Assembly (NCBI GenBank): GCA_004292595.1
Contig: RDXM01000108.1
Span: forward strand, 1 to 39,420
DNA length: 39,420 nucleotides
Reading direction: 5' to 3'
Origin: Candidatus Kapaibacterium sp.
GTDB taxonomy: Bacteria > Bacteroidota > Ignavibacteria > Kapaibacteriales > UBA4661
The notes under the pieces: generated by a model
The model's database searches: none
Seen by the model: only the letters and a program-made list of their open reading frames with translations
What the model was told of the DNA's origin: nothing
Program-made: the position numbers and the translations under genes
Shown: positions 15,966-23,899 of the stretch, piece after piece
How positions within the stretch are numbered: position 1 is the first letter of the stretch
How the letters are laid out: every line of letters starts with the position of its first letter

Positions 15966-18900
15966 TTATTCCTTCATCTTCACCGCATCCATCTTCCCGA
16001 AAATGCTAAATCCTGCGGCTTCCACCTGCTGTTTGTATGCCTTTACGTCGGTGTCGAAGAGCGTATTTACTTGCTCCAGCACTGTTTTTAAGCGAGCCTT
16101 TACTTTGTCAAATTTCACCAATGCTGGCTCGGAAGGCGCGTCAAAGCTCGAACCGATTGTTCCCAGCAAACCGTTCAACTGTGGCATAATTTCCGCAACG
16201 CGGTCGTAAATGCCAGAGCGGTCGTCATTCGGAAGGAGCTGCTCTTTCAGCGAATCCAGCTTGGTTTCAAGCGACTTTCCCAACTTCGCAATATCTTTCG
16301 ACTTTGCCGTGTCCATGAGCTTGGTGAACTCGCCAACGGTCTTGATTGCTTTCTTCGCATCCTGAATCTGCTTCACGGCTTGTGTGACGGTTTCAATCAT
16401 GCCGCCGACGCGCATTTGCAAATCGTACTGTGCTTTGAGTGCCGCAACATCAGTTTTCATGCGGGGTTCAGGCACAATTTCAAAAGGTTGTACTTGTGTT
16501 GTTCCCGCAAATTTCATTTTTGCCAAATATTTGCCCGGAAGGAGCGTAATTCCTGACGGGTCGGCATCTTCTGCTTTGCGTTCTGTTGCGCGGTAGCGGT
16601 CAAAATCTTTGCGGGCAAGGTCGAAGGCAATACGATTCAATCCTTTATTCATTGAACCCTTCAAAGTCCGCACCACTGCTGAATCCGCCGTCAAAATCTG
16701 CACGTCAATTTTCTGTGCTTTCGGCGTGTCGTTTTTCGCTAAAACGCTGTCTGCCGGATTCAAAACGTAGGAAATAAGCGTACCGTAAGGGCGATTCTCA
16801 CCTTTGAACATCGCGTGTCCCGTGCCGACGTAGCTGCCCGCCCAAAACTCGTTGTTGTAGATAACGCCTTTGCTTGGCTCAAATAAATGAAGCGGATTCT
16901 TTGCCAATGCCACATTTTTTGCCAACGTGCGCAAGGGGCGAATATCGTCCAAAACGTAGATTCCGCGCCCGTGTGTGCCGATAACAAGGTCGTGGTCGCG
17001 GGGGTGCGTGATAATGTCGTTCACAGGAACAGTCGGGAATCCTGCCATCCACTTTTGCCACTTCTTACCCGCATCAATGCTGACGTACAAGCCAAATTCT
17101 GTGCCGAGCCAGAGCAAATTCGGCTCGACAATATCTTGGCGAATAACGTGGCAATAGCCGTCAATGTCGTTTGTGGCAAGGGATTGCCACGTTTTGCCGA
17201 AGTCGCGTGTAACGAACACGTAGGTTTCCCAATTCGAGCGGCGGTGGTCGTCAAAAACCACAAACGCTGTTCCTGCATCGTGCCGCGATGCTTCCACGTG
17301 TGGCGACCACGCGCCTTTCGGCACAGCAGATTTCGCACCGTCGGTGAGGCTTGCGCTCACGCGCGACCACGTTTTTCCGCCATCTTGCGTGAGTTGTACG
17401 TTGCCGTCATCCGTTGCAACCCAGATTACGCCTTCCTTCACAGCACTTGGCGCAATGGACAAAATCGTGCAGTGATTTTCTGCCGCCGTTACATCCCGCG
17501 TTAAGCCGCCAGACTCAAAGGATTTCTGCTTTGTCGCATCATTGCTCGTGAGGTCAGGGCTGATTATTTGCCACGTGTTGCCTTTGTCGGTGCTTTTGTG
17601 CAAAAACTGACTGCCGTAGTAAAGCGTTTTCGGATTGAACGGGTCAAGCGCGATGCCTGCATTCCAGTTGTAGCGGTGCTTTACGTCGGGTTCGCTGAGT
17701 TTGGATTCCGTCGGGCGAATTGATTTACGCACACCCGTTTTTACGTGAAAATAGAACAAGCTGCCGCCTTGCGACATTCCGTAACCGTAGTTGTTGTCTT
17801 CGGGGTCGGGCAAGGTCGCAAAACCGTCGCCGAAGCCGACCATTTCAAAGTTGTAATTGTAAATGCCGTCGTACTTCAAACTGGTCGAAGGACCGCGCCA
17901 CGAGCCGTTGTCCTGCAAGCCGCCGTAGATGTTGAAGGGCGTGTCGTTGTCGAGCGCAACGTGGTAAAATTGCCCAAGCGGAAGATTGTCCACGAACCGC
18001 CAGTTTTTGCCATCATCCTCTGAAATGCCGATACCACCGTCGTTTCCGACAATCATGTATTTGCCGTTCGGGTGAATCCACAGCGCGTGGTGGTCGGGGT
18101 GAATCGTTGTGTAATTGTAGAGCGGAGCAAAGCTCTTACCCGCATCAATGCTTACGTCCATCGTTGTTTGCAAACGATAGACCGTGTTTTCGTGTTGCGG
18201 ATGAACACGAATGTCGCAGAAGTAGAAGGGACGCGGGTTTACGTCGTAGCGGCTGTTCACGGTGCGCCATTTCAAGCCGCCGTCGTCGGAGCGCAACAGA
18301 ACGCTTTCTTTCGCTTCCACAAGCGCGTACACGACGTTTGGATTCGACTGCGAAAAAGCAATGCCCGCACGTCCCAAGTTTCCTTCGGGCAAGCCGTCTT
18401 TATTGGTCAATTTTGTCCACGTCTCGCCGCCGTCGAAGCTAGAGTAGATGCCACTTCCCGCGCCGCCGGAATTGAAAAACCACGGATAGCGGCGGTGTTC
18501 CCACATTCCCGCAATAAGGTGATTCGGATTTGCGGGGTCTTGGGCAAGTTCGGCAGCACCTGTTTTATTATCCACAAACAAGGTTTTGCGCCATGTTTTG
18601 CCGCCGTCGGTGGTTTTGAACACGCCTCTGTCCGCACTCTCGCCCCATGTTGTTCCCATTGCTGCCGACCACGCAATATCTGGGTTTGTGGGATGCAGGA
18701 AAATTCTGTGGATGCGTTCTGTTTTTTCCAAACCAACATTCTTCCATGTTTTGCCGCCGTCGAGCGATTTAAACACGCCTCGCCCAACACCCGCACTATT
18801 CCTTACGTTCCCTTCGCCTGTGCCAACCCACACGATATTCGGATTTTGCGCAAAGCAAGCAATAGAGCCGATTGCAGAGGTGTTTTGTTCGTCAAAAATT

Positions 18901-19166
18901 GGTGTCCATGTTGTACCGCGATTGGTGGATTTCCACACACCGCCCGTAGCCGCACCAACATAGATAATATCAGGGTTCTGGGGGACGGACTCAATCGCTG
19001 CCACACGACCGCTCATGCCCGCCGGACCGATGGAACGAGCTTTCATGCCAGCGAGGAAGGCGGAATCAAGTTGAGCGAAAAGAGGATTTTTCACAATAGT
19101 AACAATAATCACACACAGAACAATATGACGAAGCATAGTAACGATGCGCCCTAGAAGCGAATTCAT
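15966..19166 (-). CDS. secreted BNR/sortilin (VPS10)-like beta-propeller protein
   Basis: 1066 residues from the ATG at 19166, which has AAAGGGA 7 bases upstream. The frame is open to 19361, but that part overlaps the next gene. An N-terminal signal peptide (LRHIVLCVIIVTIVKNPLFAQ) points to export. At least ten Asp-box repeats (SxDxGxTW) are visible, e.g. STNRGTTW, SLDGGKTW, TTDGGKTW, SFDGGETW, STDKGNTW and TQDGGKTW. They span about residues 60-750 and form one or two propellers as in VPS10/sortilin and sialidases. The last 300 residues are a beta domain followed by helical sequence. Homologues are often labelled glycosyl hydrolase, but no catalytic site is evident. No type IX C-terminal sorting domain is seen (it ends MDAVKMKE). 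The role may be binding or extracellular degradation. Confidence 0.88.
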   Translation of the reverse strand: MNSLLGRIVTMLRHIVLCVIIVTIVKNPLFAQLDSAFLAGMKARSIGPAGMSGRVAAIESVPQNPDIIYVGAATGGVWKSTNRGTTWTPIFDEQNTSAIGSIACFAQNPNIVWVGTGEGNVRNSAGVGRGVFKSLDGGKTWKNVGLEKTERIHRIFLHPTNPDIAWSAAMGTTWGESADRGVFKTTDGGKTWRKTLFVDNKTGAAELAQDPANPNHLIAGMWEHRRYPWFFNSGGAGSGIYSSFDGGETWTKLTNKDGLPEGNLGRAGIAFSQSNPNVVYALVEAKESVLLRSDDGGLKWRTVNSRYDVNPRPFYFCDIRVHPQHENTVYRLQTTMDVSIDAGKSFAPLYNYTTIHPDHHALWIHPNGKYMIVGNDGGIGISEDDGKNWRFVDNLPLGQFYHVALDNDTPFNIYGGLQDNGSWRGPSTSLKYDGIYNYNFEMVGFGDGFATLPDPEDNNYGYGMSQGGSLFYFHVKTGVRKSIRPTESKLSEPDVKHRYNWNAGIALDPFNPKTLYYGSQFLHKSTDKGNTWQIISPDLTSNDATKQKSFESGGLTRDVTAAENHCTILSIAPSAVKEGVIWVATDDGNVQLTQDGGKTWSRVSASLTDGAKSAVPKGAWSPHVEASRHDAGTAFVVFDDHRRSNWETYVFVTRDFGKTWQSLATNDIDGYCHVIRQDIVEPNLLWLGTEFGLYVSIDAGKKWQKWMAGFPTVPVNDIITHPRDHDLVIGTHGRGIYVLDDIRPLRTLAKNVALAKNPLHLFEPSKGVIYNNEFWAGSYVGTGHAMFKGENRPYGTLISYVLNPADSVLAKNDTPKAQKIDVQILTADSAVVRTLKGSMNKGLNRIAFDLARKDFDRYRATERKAEDADPSGITLLPGKYLAKMKFAGTTQVQPFEIVPEPRMKTDVAALKAQYDLQMRVGGMIETVTQAVKQIQDAKKAIKTVGEFTKLMDTAKSKDIAKLGKSLETKLDSLKEQLLPNDDRSGIYDRVAEIMPQLNGLLGTIGSSFDAPSEPALVKFDKVKARLKTVLEQVNTLFDTDVKAYKQQVEAAGFSIFGKMDAVKMKE

Positions 19167-19324
19167 AGCAAATTCCCTTTGAAATTGATGAGATGATTGA
19201 GGAGAGTAGTTTTTATTGAGGCAAGCACGAACATAGCATAAAATCTGGATTCTGGGAAATTTTTTTCGTAAAAAATGCGCAAGACCAGTGAGTAGAAGCC
19301 TCGCTCTGTCATACAATTTGTCCC

Positions 19325-19798
19325 TCACTCGCCACCCAACGCATTCTCTGGCGGAAGCCATTCCGTGCGGGCTTCAGACGAAAAGAGCCGTTCTTTTGTG
19401 TAAAACCGCAATGGATATTCGCGCCTCGCGCATTCGCTCTGGAGAAGAGCATTGATAAGCGTTTCAGGCGATTGCAGCGTTATTTCTCGTGCAAGAAATT
19501 CCTTGAGAAAGCGCACAACAACGTGAATGTAAAAGACCGTCAGCGTTTCGTGATAGCCGCTTGTGGTCGTATTTTCCACGCCCACCGCCAGATTGTAGGC
19601 GCGAATACGCGGACGAATATGCGACAAAAGCTCGCTTTCGGGCAGATGCAGCGCGTACCACATCGCCATAACGAGGTGCGCCGCGTGTGTCCATTCTGCT
19701 TTGGGCAATGTTCCTTGCTCAAAGCCAGTGATGATGCGCTCTACGTCGGAGGCGGTAAGTGAAAATTCGGTGGAATGGAATGTTGGTAAGGCGTTCAT
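19325..19798 (-). CDS. conserved hypothetical protein
   Basis: 157 residues, soluble and mostly alpha-helical. The sequence contains the conserved-looking blocks FEQGTLPKAEWTHAAHLVMA (two histidine/tryptophan positions), HIRPRIRAYNLAVG and TTSGYHETLTVFYIHVV. The regular His/Glu placement (TH-AAH, GYHE) suggests a metal or ligand pocket. I recall similar uncharacterised proteins with THAxHL...GYHET in proteobacteria and Bacteroidota, but no function is known to me. It starts at 19798. Its 3' end stays clear of the true start of the sortilin-like gene (19166), so the two may be co-transcribed. It is divergent from the sigma-factor gene. Confidence 0.8.
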   Translation of the reverse strand: MNALPTFHSTEFSLTASDVERIITGFEQGTLPKAEWTHAAHLVMAMWYALHLPESELLSHIRPRIRAYNLAVGVENTTTSGYHETLTVFYIHVVVRFLKEFLAREITLQSPETLINALLQSECARREYPLRFYTKERLFSSEARTEWLPPENALGGE

Positions 19799-20063
19799 GG
19801 TGGGTTCAAAATTTTGTATGCGAAAACAAGTATTCTTCCGTTAGACAGTATTCCGCCAAACGGCTATAATAGACGCTTGGATGGGATGAAACCTGAGCGT
19901 TTACAAAAATTCTACAATTCTTCTGCATTTCCTGTAACTTTTTTCTCGTTGCCTTGTTTTTCCTATTTGAGAGCCAAATAAAGTACCTGAAAGCAAGCAA
20001 ATACGCCAAAGATATGCGTGATTTTTTCAGGACTTCTTCACACACGATGCTACGGACTGAATT

Positions 20064-20651
20064 ATGCAGGCAGCCGTCCCTCAATCTATAGAGCAAACCG
20101 ACGAGGAACTTTTCGCGTTGGTGCGCGAAAATGCAAGCGAGCAAGCCTTTCGTACGCTTTATCGCCGATACGACAAACGTTTGTTTGCGTATTGTCTGCG
20201 AGCAATGCAAGCCCGCCAAGCGGCTGAGGACGTGTTCCAAAGCGTGATGACGCTGGTCTTTGAAAAACGACAATCATTTTCTGGTGGCAGTTTTGCGGCA
20301 TGGCTTTTCACGATTGCGCGAAACCAAACTTTGAATCACAAGCAGAAACAGCGCATCACGACGGACATTGACGACGTTGCGTATTCCATGAGCGATGAGA
20401 GCGACAGAACTGGCGAAGATGTTTTCTTATCCGACGCGCTCAAACAAGCAGTTTCCACGCTTCCAGAGGATTACCGCGAAGCATTAGAACTTAAACACTT
20501 CGACGGCTTTGCCTACGAAGAAATTGCACAAATGCTGAATATCTCGCTTTCGCTGGCAAAAGTGCGTGTCTTTCGCGCCAAGAAAATGTTACAGGAATCG
20601 CTTGCGCCCTACCTCCGCGAGCTTTCTGCGACGAATAGTGAGGAAATGTAA
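20064..20651 (+). CDS. ECF-type RNA polymerase sigma factor
   Basis: 195 residues of the sigma-70 family with regions 2 and 4 only. Region 2 spans about 25-95 (FRTLYRRYDKRLFAYCLRA, QAAEDVFQSVMTLVF, AAWLFTIARNQ). Region 4 spans about 130-185 (LPEDYREALELKHFDGFAYE, EIAQMLNISLSLAKVRVFRA), which is the helix-turn-helix reading the -35 element. The next gene (20816) is a membrane protein with an anti-sigma-like N-terminus on the same strand, which fits the usual ECF/anti-sigma pairing. It is the only recognised transcription regulator gene in this half of the window. The target regulon is unknown. Confidence 0.93.
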   Translation: MQAAVPQSIEQTDEELFALVRENASEQAFRTLYRRYDKRLFAYCLRAMQARQAAEDVFQSVMTLVFEKRQSFSGGSFAAWLFTIARNQTLNHKQKQRITTDIDDVAYSMSDESDRTGEDVFLSDALKQAVSTLPEDYREALELKHFDGFAYEEIAQMLNISLSLAKVRVFRAKKMLQESLAPYLRELSATNSEEM

Positions 20652-20729
20652 CGAGAAAGTATAAGAAGAAAATTTTTGTTGAAAATGTGATGCAGCAAGC
20701 TACCTCTTTCTGCGCCACAACGCCCCAAA

Positions 20730-20765
20730 AACGGAGATGATGCAGGATTTTTCCGTTCTTTTTTG
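20730..20765 (+). terminator. weak intrinsic terminator after the sigma-factor gene
   Basis: AACGGA (20730-20735) pairs with TCCGTT (20752-20757), followed by CTTTTTTG. The 6-bp stem with a 16-base loop is short, so it could be partial or attenuating and still allow read-through into the anti-sigma-like gene. Confidence 0.4.
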
Positions 20766-20815
20766 ATTATCATTGTCTATGCAAAATATCTGACCACATT
20801 TATCTTACTTGCGCC

Positions 20816-21874
20816 ATGACAAACGATGAACTTTTGGCACTCTATCTTGACAATACGCTCTCGGAAGCGGAGCGTCAAGAATTTGAGGTGCGCTTGCAAG
20901 GCTCTCCAGAGCTGATGCAGGAGATGAAAGAGCTTCATGCTATCCAAAATATGCTCTTTACGCCAGCAAAAGACGATGCGCTTTCGTTTGCATTTCTGCG
21001 CAGCGTGGAGAACAATATCGCGGCTTCCATTCTGGCTTCTGGCGCGGCAGCAACAGGCGCAGTTGTCTCGGCAGCGAGCCTCAAAACAGGCGCGAGTGCT
21101 GTTGCGAGCGTTGCAGCGCAAACTGCCGTTAGCACGGGCGGCACGAGTATTGGTGGAATGTGGGCATCGGCAGTGGCATCGGTCAGTTCGAGCCTTGTTG
21201 GAGCAAGTTTAGCGGCGGCAAGCGTGATAGGAAGCGGCGTAGCAGTGTATTACGCGGTCAGTCCGAGTGTCGCAGAAAAAGCTGCGCCGCAGCAAACTCC
21301 AGCGCAGAGACCACAACCATTACCAGAAAAGCAACAGCACATTGTACAAGAGCAGCAACTACCACCTTCTCCCACAGCAAGCAGCGCAGCAAGCGCAACC
21401 TCTCCGGTAGAAAAATCTCGTATCGTAAGCAATACTGCGGAAGCGGAAAATACTGCACACGAAGCACCGCACTCGGCGGAGTATTCTGCGCGAATTAGCG
21501 GCGGCACAAGCATTCAAGGGCGCTTTGCCGCAAGCATTCAGGAATATCGGCGGCAACTACAAGAAAAAGAAACTACCGGAGACCGCATTGGTGCTGCATT
21601 AGTAGAAAAGTCGCTTGCCTCAGTTTTGCGCGAAGCGGCACAGTTTTCTGAAAGCCGCCGTTACGGGCAAAAAGCCTTGAAAGCCGCACAACAACTGGGC
21701 ATGAAAGAGTTAGAAGGTGATTTGTATGGTGAGCAAGGACTTCTCTTGCTTGCCGAAGGAAAATCCACACAAGCAGAAGAGGCATTGCGCAATGCCGTCG
21801 ATATTCTCACGTCCCAGCAAAGCCGCAATGCCGCTCGTTGGCAGCGTGAGTTAGAAAAACTGACCAATAAATAA
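20816..21874 (+). CDS. membrane anti-sigma-like protein with C-terminal TPR region
   Basis: 352 residues. The first 45 (MTNDELLALYLDNTLSEAER) match the start of many anti-sigma factors, in which a short helical domain clamps the ECF factor. The HCC zinc motif is absent. Residues about 60-145 are Ala/Ser/Gly-rich, with a transmembrane segment near 125-145 (LVGASLAAASVIGSGVAVYY). A Pro/Gln/Ser-rich linker (about 150-220) follows. The C-terminal part (about 240-352) is helical with TPR-like repeats (ALVEKSLASVLREAAQFSES, YGQKALKAAQQLG, GLLLLAEGKSTQAEEALRNA). It is probably the membrane-bound partner of the sigma factor 164 bp upstream, with the TPRs outside or as a protein-binding platform. The anti-sigma role is inferred from position and N-terminus. 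Confidence 0.75.
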   Translation: MTNDELLALYLDNTLSEAERQEFEVRLQGSPELMQEMKELHAIQNMLFTPAKDDALSFAFLRSVENNIAASILASGAAATGAVVSAASLKTGASAVASVAAQTAVSTGGTSIGGMWASAVASVSSSLVGASLAAASVIGSGVAVYYAVSPSVAEKAAPQQTPAQRPQPLPEKQQHIVQEQQLPPSPTASSAASATSPVEKSRIVSNTAEAENTAHEAPHSAEYSARISGGTSIQGRFAASIQEYRRQLQEKETTGDRIGAALVEKSLASVLREAAQFSESRRYGQKALKAAQQLGMKELEGDLYGEQGLLLLAEGKSTQAEEALRNAVDILTSQQSRNAARWQRELEKLTNK

Positions 21875-22125
21875 CGACAATAACACAGCACACAACGACA
21901 ACTATCAACCATAATATCAATCTCAGCACCGACCGACCACAGTAGCGCGTTTAGACCGACAGCAGAGGAAGAAAGAAAATGTAAGAGTACATTCACAAAT
22001 CAGGAGCGGCAGTAATAACGATGGCACAGATGCTGAGGGGTAATGGGTGTTGCAACGAGGCATTGTGTGAAATCTGTCGGCATTATTTCACCGCAACTCA
22101 GGATTCAATTTGTTCATAGAAACCA

Positions 22126-22250
22126 TCGAAGAAACCGTTAGAAAACGGCATCTCTCATTAAAGGGGAAGTAGTTCTCAATCGGGCATCGGTTGAATAACT
22201 ACAAAGCGGCAATAGGCACGTGTGAAGGCTTATTGTCGCTTTTTATTTTC
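22126..22250 (+). ncRNA. candidate structured small RNA or 3' UTR
   Basis: The 383-bp gap 21875-22257 between convergent genes has no plausible ORF. Its right end holds three consecutive hairpins on the + strand: CCGTT/AACGG around 22135-22148; GTAGTT ... CAATC/GGTTG ... AACTAC at 22169-22202; and a terminator hairpin at 22203-22242 followed by a T-rich tract. An unpaired AAAGGGGAAG lies just before the second hairpin. A further GTGAAAT/ATTTCAC stem lies upstream near 22067-22091. It could be an independent small RNA or the structured 3' end of the anti-sigma-like mRNA. It matches no family I can name with confidence. Confidence 0.35.
22203..22246 (+). terminator. intrinsic terminator between convergent genes
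   Basis: AAAGCGGCAATA (22203-22214) pairs with TATTGTCGCTTT (22231-22242) apart from one G-T position, and TTTTATTTT follows on the + strand. An AAAA-like stretch on the other side is short, so it probably serves mainly the + strand and may also stop the PD40 gene on the - strand. Confidence 0.75.
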
Positions 22251-22257
22251 AATCGTT

Positions 22258-23655
22258 TTATTTGCTTGCTGTCTGCATATCCACATCAAAACGTAGTATT
22301 TTCGAGCGTTGTAGGCTCGGCGCAACAATCATCCGCTTGACTTCTTTATAGCCTTGCACGACAATATGCTGCTCGTAGCTTTTTCCGGGCATCAGCACCG
22401 TAGAAAAATAGCCAGAAGCCGCATTACTGCTTACTTCTTCTTCCTCTTCGCTGCTTTTTGCACGAAAGGTTATTTTGGCAGCAAGCGGCGTGCTCGTGGT
22501 TTTATCTTTCACCGTTCCCGTCACCACCACGACTGGAAGCGGCTTTACGGCGTTCTGTGCGGTGCCGAGCTTTGCCATATACATATCGTCGTTGCGGCTA
22601 AAATAGGCTTCATCGCCCGCCGCACTGACCACAAAGCCGTAGTCGTCGGCTTTCGTGTTAAAGGGTTCGCCGATGTTGGTAATATCGCTCACCGAGCCGT
22701 CATCGTTCAATGTGGCTTTGAAAATATCTAATCCGCCAAAGCCACCGAAACCGTCCGACGCAAAATAGAGCGTTTTGCCGTCGGCGGCAAGGAATACCGA
22801 GCGTTCATTGCCCTCGGTGCTGATTGCGAGCTTCTGGCAGAGTAACCATCCCGCTTTGCCCGCTTTGCGGCTCCAATACAAGTCCATTGGTCCATCGTAA
22901 TCCTGCCCACACGCAACCACGAAAATACGCCCGTTCGGAGAGAATGCCGCGCCGTCGGTGGCGTACTGCTCCTTATTTTTGCGCCGCATTTCGCTGAAAA
23001 AGAGGTTGATACCACCGCCTATACCCATAACATTTGTCCACGATGCTCCATTTGTGCCGCCGAGGTGCGCTGTCCAGTACGGACCGCCCTTCTCGCGCCA
23101 GCCCTGCCGCCAGCTTTGAAAGGTAACGGTTTGCCCGTCGGGAGAAATACTTGGTTCGTCCTCGCCGCGTGAGGTATTTATCGTGGAATCAAGGCATTTC
23201 GGCTCCTGCCATACATCATTGACACGCTCGGAGTACCAAATATCGCCATCGAAACGCTCACTCGAATCAGGATGCCGCGACCATACTTGTTCGCCTCGGT
23301 CGGACAAGAAAAACATCAGCCGTCCGTCGGGCGTAAGCGAGATATTGCGCTCGTTGAGCGATGAGTTCAACTGATTGAGCCGCGTAATGGTTATGTTTCC
23401 TTTATTTGTCAGCGTTTTGATTTTCAGCTTTGGCAACGCGGTATTTGCATCCGCTTGTGGCAGAAGGACAGATGGAAGCGCGACGGACAACATCAATCCA
23501 TAGAAAACATATCCGCAGAACCTGAGGCAGAATCGCTTGAGCAGCCGAGTATTGCTGGGGTCAGCATTGCTGGCGAAATACGAAAAAATACGCTGACGGC
23601 GAAGAGTGGAAAAGCAGCGAGCGAAGAGCGGGAGAAGAAAAGCAAGCGGAGGCAT
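22258..23655 (-). CDS. PD40 beta-propeller protein (TolB-like) with carboxypeptidase-regulatory-like end
   Basis: 465 residues from the ATG at 23655, though a later start before the hydrophobic export signal (YVFYGLMLSVALPSVLLPQADA, about residues 50-72) is possible. The middle contains WD40-like PD40 repeats: NISLTPDGRLMFFLSDR, EPSISPDGQTVTFQSW, GAAFSPNGRIFVVACG and KTLYFASDGFGGFGGLDIF, the last being very typical of Bacteroidota envelope proteins. A C-terminal beta domain (VTGTVKDKTTSTPLAAKITF) resembles a carboxypeptidase-regulatory-like domain. This layout recalls PorE/OmpA-type periplasmic proteins that carry PD40 and CRD domains, but both the TPR and the OmpA peptidoglycan-binding domain are missing. 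It is predicted to be periplasmic or surface-anchored. Link to type IX secretion is speculative. Confidence 0.8.
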   Translation of the reverse strand: MPPLAFLLPLFARCFSTLRRQRIFSYFASNADPSNTRLLKRFCLRFCGYVFYGLMLSVALPSVLLPQADANTALPKLKIKTLTNKGNITITRLNQLNSSLNERNISLTPDGRLMFFLSDRGEQVWSRHPDSSERFDGDIWYSERVNDVWQEPKCLDSTINTSRGEDEPSISPDGQTVTFQSWRQGWREKGGPYWTAHLGGTNGASWTNVMGIGGGINLFFSEMRRKNKEQYATDGAAFSPNGRIFVVACGQDYDGPMDLYWSRKAGKAGWLLCQKLAISTEGNERSVFLAADGKTLYFASDGFGGFGGLDIFKATLNDDGSVSDITNIGEPFNTKADDYGFVVSAAGDEAYFSRNDDMYMAKLGTAQNAVKPLPVVVVTGTVKDKTTSTPLAAKITFRAKSSEEEEEVSSNAASGYFSTVLMPGKSYEQHIVVQGYKEVKRMIVAPSLQRSKILRFDVDMQTASK

Positions 23656-23779
23656 GATAAACTCAATGAAGTAGAAAAAAATCAACAAACTGTGAACACA
23701 CCTCGAAAAATACGTGTTTTTTCTCTTCTTTGCACATCTTTTTATTGGAAAACAACGGAAATTTTGAAAGTCAATGCAG

Positions 23780-23836
23780 AACACCTTTCCGAGCGGCTAT
23801 TATGCTTGCGATAACAGCCGCTTGGGTGTGTTTTTT
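23780..23836 (+). terminator. long hairpin with T-tract on the + strand
   Basis: AGCGGCTATTAT (23792-23803) pairs with ATAACAGCCGCT (23811-23822), with one mismatch and a 7-base loop. Flanking ACACC/GGTGT extends the pairing, and TTTTTT follows at 23831-23836. It reads as a terminator on the + strand although both flanking genes (PD40, proS) are on the - strand. It may stop antisense transcription or be a folded proS 3' end. Confidence 0.55.
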
Positions 23837-23848
23837 ATGAAAATTTTT

Positions 23849-23887
23849 CGTGAAACCCGTTCACCGCTTCAGAAAGCGTAGGACGGG
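23849..23887 (+). repeat. 40-bp hairpin-unit repeat, single copy
   Basis: Reads CGTGAAACCCGTTCACC, then GCTT-CAG-AAAGC, then GTAGGACGGG. It shares about 35 bases with the left arm of 14071-14167 (complement). It is also similar to each 40-bp unit at 35320-35410. It sits immediately after the proS stop. Confidence 0.8.
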
Positions 23888-23899
23888 AAAATGCAAGGC

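Noticed and set aside
18072-19154. Plus-strand frame of 360 codons opposite the sortilin-like gene
   Set aside because: Antisense to repeated Asp-box coding sequence, with Cys/Arg/Val-rich translation typical of a shadow.
19806-20273. Minus-strand frame of 155 codons opposite the ECF sigma gene
   Set aside because: Overlaps a clearly recognisable sigma factor; its own translation has no family features.
22161-22250. Manganese (yybP-ykoY) riboswitch, suggested by AAAGGGGAAGTAG
   Set aside because: Only a short box is similar, the rest does not fit, and no gene follows on that strand.
15966-23655. Type IX sorting domain on the two secreted proteins
   Set aside because: C-termini (ending MDAVKMKE and VDMQTASK) lack the usual beta-rich sorting domain.
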